The translations under genes were made by a program, and so were the position numbers. The notes beneath the pieces were generated by a model that made no database searches, had not been told where the DNA came from, and saw nothing but the letters and a program-made list of their open reading frames with translations. From positions 1 through 8,478 of the forward strand of contig CAMNAE010000051.1 of assembly GCA_946530565.1 (NCBI GenBank): DNA of 8,478 bases. The letters are read 5' to 3'. Positions 4,478 to 8,478 of the stretch are shown piece after piece. Every line of letters starts with the position of its first letter. Position 1 is the stretch's first letter. The DNA comes from an uncultured Oscillibacter sp. (GTDB taxonomy: Bacteria > Bacillota > Clostridia > Oscillospirales > Oscillospiraceae).

Positions 4478-6097
4478 GTGAGCAAATCCGTTGTTCTGGC
4501 CGTGCTCGACGCGATCGCCGCCGTCGGCGGCACCGCAGTCAGCGTACTCTCTGGGCTCGTCGCCGCGAGCATGATGCTCTACAGCGGCTACGTCCTCTAC
4601 GATACCTATGTGACACAGCAAAACGCCTATTCCTCCTGGGATCTTCTGCGCTATCGGCCTGAGATCGTCGACGGCAGCGCCGACGGCATGCCCACGATGG
4701 AGGAGCTGCAGGCGATCAACGAAGATCTCGTCGGCTGGCTCACCGTATACGATACGAACATCGACTACCCCGTCGTGCAGGGTGAGGACGATCTCTACTA
4801 CGCCGCGCACGACATCTACCGCAAGTCCAGCCTGACCGGCGCGATCTACCTCTCCGCCGCCTCCAAGCGTGACCTGAGCGAGAATTACTCCCTGGTTTAC
4901 GGCCACCATATGGATAACGGCGCGATGTTCGGCGACATCGACCACTTCGCAGAGGACGGGTTTTTGGATTCCCACCACGAGGGCATCCTCATCACGCCCT
5001 CAAAGATCTATGATCTGTCGATCTTCGCCTGCGTGGCGACCGACGCCTACGAGGGCAAGATCTACACGATGGGCGACCGCGACCTCGATGAGCTGCTTGC
5101 CTACGCCGAGGAAAACGCCCTGCAGTGGGCGCCAGAGTATCTGACCGCGCGCGACAAGATCATTGCGCTCTCGACCTGCGCCAGCGCCGAGACGAACGGC
5201 CGCATCGTGCTGCTCGCGGTGCTCAGCGACCACCCGATCACGCCGCCCAGTCCTCCGGACGACGGTCCCGACGGCCCGCCGCCCGTGCCGATCCGGCCCG
5301 ATATACCCGACGGCCCCGACCCGGTGATCCCGATCGACCCGAATGGCCCGGATAACCCCGATAACCCTGATAATCCTGATAACCCGGATAACCCCGACAA
5401 TCCTGATAACCCCGAGAACCCGGAAACGCCTGAAGCGCCCGACGGCACACCGACGCCCCCGGTCTTCCCGCCCCCGGTGAATCCCCCGACCGGCCCCGGC
5501 GGCGGTGACTTCCCCGGCGGTCCCGGCACGATCGAGCCGGGCGGTGAAAACCCCGGCGAGACCATCGGCGAGAACGAGACCCCGCTTGCCAATCTCCTGC
5601 ACCGCTTCGGCGAGTTCATCCCGCGCAGCGGCGCGGCGGCCTGGGCGCTCGTAAATCTGATCTGCGTGTTCCTCACGGCCTATATGTTCCTGCCGCTGCT
5701 GCATCTGCGCGCCAAGTTCGCGCGCCGCAAGATGATGCGCAAGGTCAACGAGGCCGCCGAGCAGCTTTTGACCTTCGCAAAAGCCGCCGGCGACAGCGCC
5801 GCGCAGGAGACGGCCGAGGACACCGTCGAAGAGGAGCTCTATCAGGTCAAGCGCTTCACACGCAGGTCACGTCTGGGCCTTGTGCTGGAACTGCTGCTCA
5901 CGATCCTCTCGATCATCGCCTTCATCCTGACCGAGGACATCCGTCTGCCGATGATCCTCGTCGACCGCTGGACCCCGCTCATGCTGATCATTCTGATCGT
6001 GATCTGGGTCGTCGACGTGCGCCTGCTCCGCTACCGCAAGAAGACAGAGGAAAAACTCCTCGAAGATCTTGAGGCTGCCGAAGCCACGCTCGCGTGA
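4478..6097 (+). CDS. Class B sortase with Pro-Asp-Asn linker and C-terminal membrane domain
   Basis: A 539-residue transpeptidase that would join surface proteins to the cell wall or to each other. GTG start, with AAAGGAGGT 7 bases before it. A membrane segment (about 18-40) precedes the sortase domain (about 75-252), with NIDYPVVQG, LVYGHHM (His143), LSTCAS (Cys234) and NGRIVLL (Arg242), all three catalytic residues in class B arrangement. A Pro-rich linker (253-360) holds seven tandem PDN units (291-311) and then a Gly-rich part. The C-terminal domain has about three membrane segments (386-408, 466-485, 489-514) with a charged stretch (410-465). Ordinary class B sortases are near 220-260 residues, so roughly half the protein is extra. 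Its partner is the peptidase-like gene upstream. No substrate with a sorting signal is visible. Ends 12 bases before a strong terminator. Confidence 0.92.
   Translation: MSKSVVLAVLDAIAAVGGTAVSVLSGLVAASMMLYSGYVLYDTYVTQQNAYSSWDLLRYRPEIVDGSADGMPTMEELQAINEDLVGWLTVYDTNIDYPVVQGEDDLYYAAHDIYRKSSLTGAIYLSAASKRDLSENYSLVYGHHMDNGAMFGDIDHFAEDGFLDSHHEGILITPSKIYDLSIFACVATDAYEGKIYTMGDRDLDELLAYAEENALQWAPEYLTARDKIIALSTCASAETNGRIVLLAVLSDHPITPPSPPDDGPDGPPPVPIRPDIPDGPDPVIPIDPNGPDNPDNPDNPDNPDNPDNPDNPENPETPEAPDGTPTPPVFPPPVNPPTGPGGGDFPGGPGTIEPGGENPGETIGENETPLANLLHRFGEFIPRSGAAAWALVNLICVFLTAYMFLPLLHLRAKFARRKMMRKVNEAAEQLLTFAKAAGDSAAQETAEDTVEEELYQVKRFTRRSRLGLVLELLLTILSIIAFILTEDIRLPMILVDRWTPLMLIILIVIWVVDVRLLRYRKKTEEKLLEDLEAAEATLA
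5348..5419 (+). repeat. In-frame 9-base tandem repeat (Pro-Asp-Asn)
   Basis: Seven units of CCNGAYAAY followed by a CCCGAGAAC variant encode (PDN)7-PEN in the sortase linker. Third positions vary between units. It probably forms an extended spacer through the wall and may vary in length between strains. Confidence 0.85.
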
Positions 6098-6108
6098 TCA
6101 TGCATCCA

Positions 6109-6148
6109 AAAAGCCCGGAGCTGCCAATGGGAGCAGCTCCGGGCTTTT
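6109..6148. terminator. Bidirectional terminator between sortase and anti-sigma genes
   Basis: A perfect 16-bp stem (6109-6124 with 6133-6148) starts with AAAA and ends with TTTT around an 8-base loop. The core is GCCCGGAGCTGC/GCAGCTCCGGGC. It lies between the convergent stops at 6097 and 6158 and can serve both strands. Confidence 0.92.
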
Positions 6149-6157
6149 GTATATCGT

Positions 6158-7462
6158 TCAATTCGGCGCTATGCCAGGCGCGGGAGCGTCGTCCGTCGGC
6201 GCTGTGCCGCCGGGACCTGCCTCAGCGGCAGGGGGCTCGCCGGGCTCGTTTTCGGGCCGCTCCCCGCCGGGCGCGCCGTCGTCAGCGTCAGCGTCGTCAC
6301 CATCCGGCGTATCCTGCATGTCCGGCTGGTCCGGCATGTCTGCGTCCGGGCGCGCATCGTCAGGAGCGCTCGGGTCCTGCGCGGGCGGGGGCGTTTCTTC
6401 TGCGGGCGGCGCACTGAGTCCGCCCTGCTCCGGCGCTTGTGCGCCGCCTGGCTCTGTGCGGTCCCGCGGCGCCTCGCCCGTTCCCGCGTTTTGCGTCGCG
6501 CCGCCCGCGGGGCGCTCAGGCCTCATGCACGCGTTCTCGCCGGCTGACGGAGCCCCGGCAGAGCCGGGCCTCGTCCGGGGCGGGGACGCGGTAGCGTTAT
6601 CATCGTTATCATCGTCGTCATCGCCGTCAAAATCGTCGTCGGGATCATCCGTATCGGCGTCGTCCGGGTCATCCGGGCGCATGCCGGCGCCGCCCATTGC
6701 TCCGGCGCCGCCGAAGTTCGGCTCCTGCGTGCCCGGGCGTCCGGCGGCGGGGCCGCCCGCGCTCCCGCCGGTCTCGACGCGCTCCGCGAGCTCGGCATCG
6801 CTGTCGTCGTCATCGTCCCGGTCGAGCCCGAAGGGGCGCTCGCGTTCATAAGCGAAACGGCCGGGGCTCATGTGCTGCCCGAGCGCTTCCTCGCGCTCGG
6901 CGCGGCTGCCCTGGGATACGAACCATCTGCCGCCCGCGCTCTGTTCGGCGGACTGCTCCAGCAGCGTCCTGATCTCACCGCCGCGGCGCGCGTCGTCGGA
7001 GCTGACTCCCGCGATGAAGGTGTCGTCCGCGTCGAGATAGCCGCCGCTCTTGAACTCCGTCATCGCACGATCCAGCGCGTCCGAAACCTTCCGGTGCCGC
7101 AGCTCGTGCCCGAGCGATTCGGCCAGGGGCTTTGCCTCGTCCGTGAGTGCGCTGACGCCGATGACGCGTCCGAAGTGGTTGACCGTCAGCTCGATCGAGG
7201 AATCCTCGCTCTCGAGCGAGACGTAAGCGCTCGCGTCGAAGGTCATGTAGCCGAGGCCGCCGCCCGTGATGGCAAGGGCCAGCACCGCCGCGACAGCGCC
7301 GCGCAGCAGGCGCCTGCGGTACGGCGAGGGGATCAGGAGCCCGCCCCGCTCGATTTGGATCGTCTCTCCGACCGCGCCGCCGTGCCTGAGGCGCACGACG
7401 CTGCCGTCTTCACATAGAGCGGCGATCTCGGCGCCGCGCCGCTCCAGAATGATCGCTTTCAT
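6158..7462 (-). CDS. rsgI: RsgI-like membrane anti-sigma factor with acidic disordered tail
   Basis: A 434-residue protein. Residues 1-50 are the RsgI N-terminal domain (MKAIILERRGAEIAALCEDG ... VGETIQIERG) that binds SigI in the cytoplasm. A membrane segment spans about 53-73, then the outside domain contains ASAYVSLESEDSSIELTVN (77-95) and HFGRVIGVSALTDEA. Homologues read 'DxNPSIEL' here and are reported to cleave themselves between Asn and Pro; this protein has Asp87-Ser88 instead. Residues from about 205 to the end are Asp/Pro/Gly/Glu/Ala-rich with dense Asp runs (215-220, 264-288), no recognisable carbohydrate-binding domain and no second membrane segment. Its ATG overlaps the sigI stop by 4 bases, so translation is likely coupled. 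Family assignment is strong; the sensed signal is unknown. Confidence 0.88.
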   Translation of the reverse strand: MKAIILERRGAEIAALCEDGSVVRLRHGGAVGETIQIERGGLLIPSPYRRRLLRGAVAAVLALAITGGGLGYMTFDASAYVSLESEDSSIELTVNHFGRVIGVSALTDEAKPLAESLGHELRHRKVSDALDRAMTEFKSGGYLDADDTFIAGVSSDDARRGGEIRTLLEQSAEQSAGGRWFVSQGSRAEREEALGQHMSPGRFAYERERPFGLDRDDDDDSDAELAERVETGGSAGGPAAGRPGTQEPNFGGAGAMGGAGMRPDDPDDADTDDPDDDFDGDDDDDNDDNATASPPRTRPGSAGAPSAGENACMRPERPAGGATQNAGTGEAPRDRTEPGGAQAPEQGGLSAPPAEETPPPAQDPSAPDDARPDADMPDQPDMQDTPDGDDADADDGAPGGERPENEPGEPPAAEAGPGGTAPTDDAPAPGIAPN

Positions 7463-8217
7463 GTTCCTGCCTCCACCTCCGCCGTCTTGTAAGCGCGGAT
7501 ATAATGCAGATACTCCGCGAGGATCGGGAAATCGCCGTCGAGGATCTCGGTCGCGGCGATGATGTAGCGGCGGTGCCGCTCAAGGAGCTTTTTCACAACA
7601 CCGCTCTTTTCCGAGAGCTCACGGATCGGGAGGAGCTTCTTTAAACGCATCAGGGCCAAAAGCGTAAGCGTCGCGAGCATGGTCTTCACGGCCGCGGCAC
7701 AGCCACGGCGGGTCTTTTCGCTTTTGGGCGCGCAGTCTGCAAGGTCGAAAAACGAGAAGCCGTAGCCCTTTAATATGTCCTGCATCTCCGAGATCTCGGC
7801 GCGCGCGAGGCTCGGCGCGTCGACTGTGGGCGCGTCCGCGGCCTCCTCGGCCATGCGCTGCTGCACCTGCAGATTCAGGCCCGCGGCCTCTTCCTCCTCA
7901 AGATTTCCCTCGAAGGCGGCCGGGGTCACAGAGAGCTCGTCGCGGTACTTCCCCTCCGAGCGCAGGAAGTCGATGACCCGGCGGCGGATGACCGTCGCCG
8001 CGAGCGGGCGGAACGCGCCCTTATCGGCCTCGTAGCTCTGCACCGCCTCATGAAAGGCGATCAGCGCGATCGACCACTCGTCATCGCTCGTCGTGATATA
8101 GCGGTGCGTGACCTCAGAGGCCGTGCGAAGCATCCACGACTGCTGTGACTCGGCAAGCGCGTTGAACGCCGCTTCTTCGGTTTTGGCGCGCAGCACCTGC
8201 TCTTCGAGTGTCTCCAT
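7459..8217 (-). CDS. sigI: RNA polymerase sigma-I factor
   Basis: A 252-residue sigma-70-type factor. I chose the ATG at 8217, which has AAAGGGGG 9 bases upstream; the frame stays open to a TTG at 8271, but that part overlaps the hairpin element's terminal repeat. The region 2 helices lie at about 36-86 (VTHRYITTSDDEWSIALIAF ... RPLAATVIRRRVIDFLR), the form typical of SigI. A charged middle follows, then the SigI C-terminal DNA-binding region (about 197-241: LPIRELSEKSGVVKKLLERH, then RRYIIAATEILDGDFPIL). In known systems SigI is held by RsgI and released by stress or extracellular polysaccharide. The next gene is rsgI, overlapping ATGA-style. I found no ACCCCC-type SigI promoter in the visible upstream part. 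It could serve the sortase operon or distant genes; not decidable here. Confidence 0.9.
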   Translation of the reverse strand: METLEEQVLRAKTEEAAFNALAESQQSWMLRTASEVTHRYITTSDDEWSIALIAFHEAVQSYEADKGAFRPLAATVIRRRVIDFLRSEGKYRDELSVTPAAFEGNLEEEEAAGLNLQVQQRMAEEAADAPTVDAPSLARAEISEMQDILKGYGFSFFDLADCAPKSEKTRRGCAAAVKTMLATLTLLALMRLKKLLPIRELSEKSGVVKKLLERHRRYIIAATEILDGDFPILAEYLHYIRAYKTAEVEAGT

Positions 8218-8257
8218 ATCGGGCAGCCCCCTTTGGCTTTTGGCGTCAAGACCCATG

Positions 8258-8449
8258 ATACTGATCTTCAATCAAACGATTTAATATCGTTTGATTGCCT
8301 GTGAGCTGTTTTAGCTCACAGGCAAAGGCGCCTGGGCGCCTTGAAGAAACCGTGCCAGACTGATTTCGCGCGAGGCAGCAGCCTCGCGCAGCGCAGCATC
8401 GCTGCGCTTAAAACGCTTGAAAATCAAGCGTTTTATTGGAGATCAGTAT
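8258..8449. repeat. Six-hairpin palindrome array with terminal inverted repeats
   Basis: A 192-base element bounded by ATACTGATCTTCAAT (8258-8272) and its inverted copy ATTGGAGATCAGTAT (8435-8449), 14 of 15 matching. Inside, six perfect stem-loops of unrelated sequence follow one another: 8269-8297 (12 bp), 8297-8323 (11 bp), 8325-8342 (8 bp), 8368-8389 (9 bp), 8390-8408 (8 bp) and 8409-8435 (12 bp). Nearly all neighbours abut; only 8343-8367 is unpaired. The single mismatch in the outer repeat is a G.U pair if the (+) strand is transcribed, so the RNA could close into one multi-arm structure. It could be a mobile non-autonomous element, a structured RNA or a protein-bound DNA site. Confidence 0.85.
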
Positions 8450-8478
8450 GATATCACGGCGCTGCCCCGAAAGGCAAG
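8448..8478 (+). CDS. Possible start of a (+) strand gene (partial)
   Basis: ATG at 8448-8450 follows GGAG (8438-8441) with 6 bases between, and ten codons (MISRRCPERQ) stay open to the right edge. The ribosome binding site and start fall inside the right terminal repeat of the hairpin element, so they may be repeat sequence rather than a gene start. Too short to identify. Confidence 0.2.
   Translation, partial: MISRRCPERQ

Noticed and set aside
5000..5704. (-) frames opposite the sortase, including Gly-Leu-Ser repeats
   Set aside because: The repeats are only the reverse reading of the PDN codons; the sortase frame carries the catalytic motifs.
6069..7417. Long (+) frames rich in Ser/Gly/Ala/Arg opposite rsgI
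   Set aside because: Shadows created by the acidic Pro/Gly-rich coding sequence of rsgI; one also runs across the 6109-6148 terminator.
8218..8271. N-terminal extension of SigI to the TTG at 8271
   Set aside because: The added 18 residues overlap the terminal repeat of the hairpin element, while a better ribosome binding site serves the ATG at 8217.
8258..8449. CRISPR array
   Set aside because: The hairpins are all different in sequence and there is no constant repeat with unique spacers.

Overview
The window looks like chromosomal DNA from a GC-rich gut-type Clostridia (Oscillospiraceae/Ruminococcaceae-like). Support comes from Firmicute-style AAAGGAGG ribosome binding sites with GTG/TTG/ATG starts, a SigI/RsgI sigma/anti-sigma pair, a class B sortase, a BspA-type leucine-rich-repeat surface protein, and a twin-hairpin dispersed repeat of a type I recall from such genomes. 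Taxonomy is inference from gene content only.

Layout. 1-490 (-): secreted LRR protein, 5' part only, running off the left edge. 491-945: its leader and promoter, a possible 49-codon ORF, one copy of the twin-hairpin repeat and a strong hairpin terminator. 946-2139 (-): CoxE-type VWA protein starting at TTG. 2177-2244: its promoter and the terminator of the gene before it. 2343-2906 (-): GtrA-like membrane protein. 2907-3512: divergent control region with a (-) promoter, a (+) promoter and a second, inverted twin-hairpin copy. 3513-4280 (+): signal-peptidase-like protein lacking both catalytic residues. 4281-4461: hairpin-rich spacer. 4478-6097 (+): class B sortase with an unusual Pro-Asp-Asn linker and a three-helix C-terminal membrane domain. 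6109-6148: bidirectional terminator. 6158-7462 and 7459-8217 (-): RsgI-like anti-sigma factor and SigI-like sigma factor, overlapping by 4 bases. 8258-8449: six consecutive perfect hairpins enclosed by a 15-base terminal inverted repeat. A (+) start codon at 8448 may open another gene.

How the genes may work together. The inactive signal peptidase homologue and class B sortase share a strand and probably a promoter. This resembles the SipA plus class B sortase pairing of streptococcal pilus loci, so a sortase-assembled surface polymer is the likeliest theme, though no pilin or sorting signal is visible here. The SigI/RsgI pair is a membrane-signalling module facing the sortase operon across a shared terminator. 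RsgI lacks the Asn-Pro pair reported as the autocleavage site in studied homologues and ends in a long acidic Pro/Gly/Asp-rich tail instead of a sugar-binding domain. Best candidates for something undescribed are the six-hairpin element, the dead-peptidase/sortase pair with its odd sortase, and the variant RsgI.
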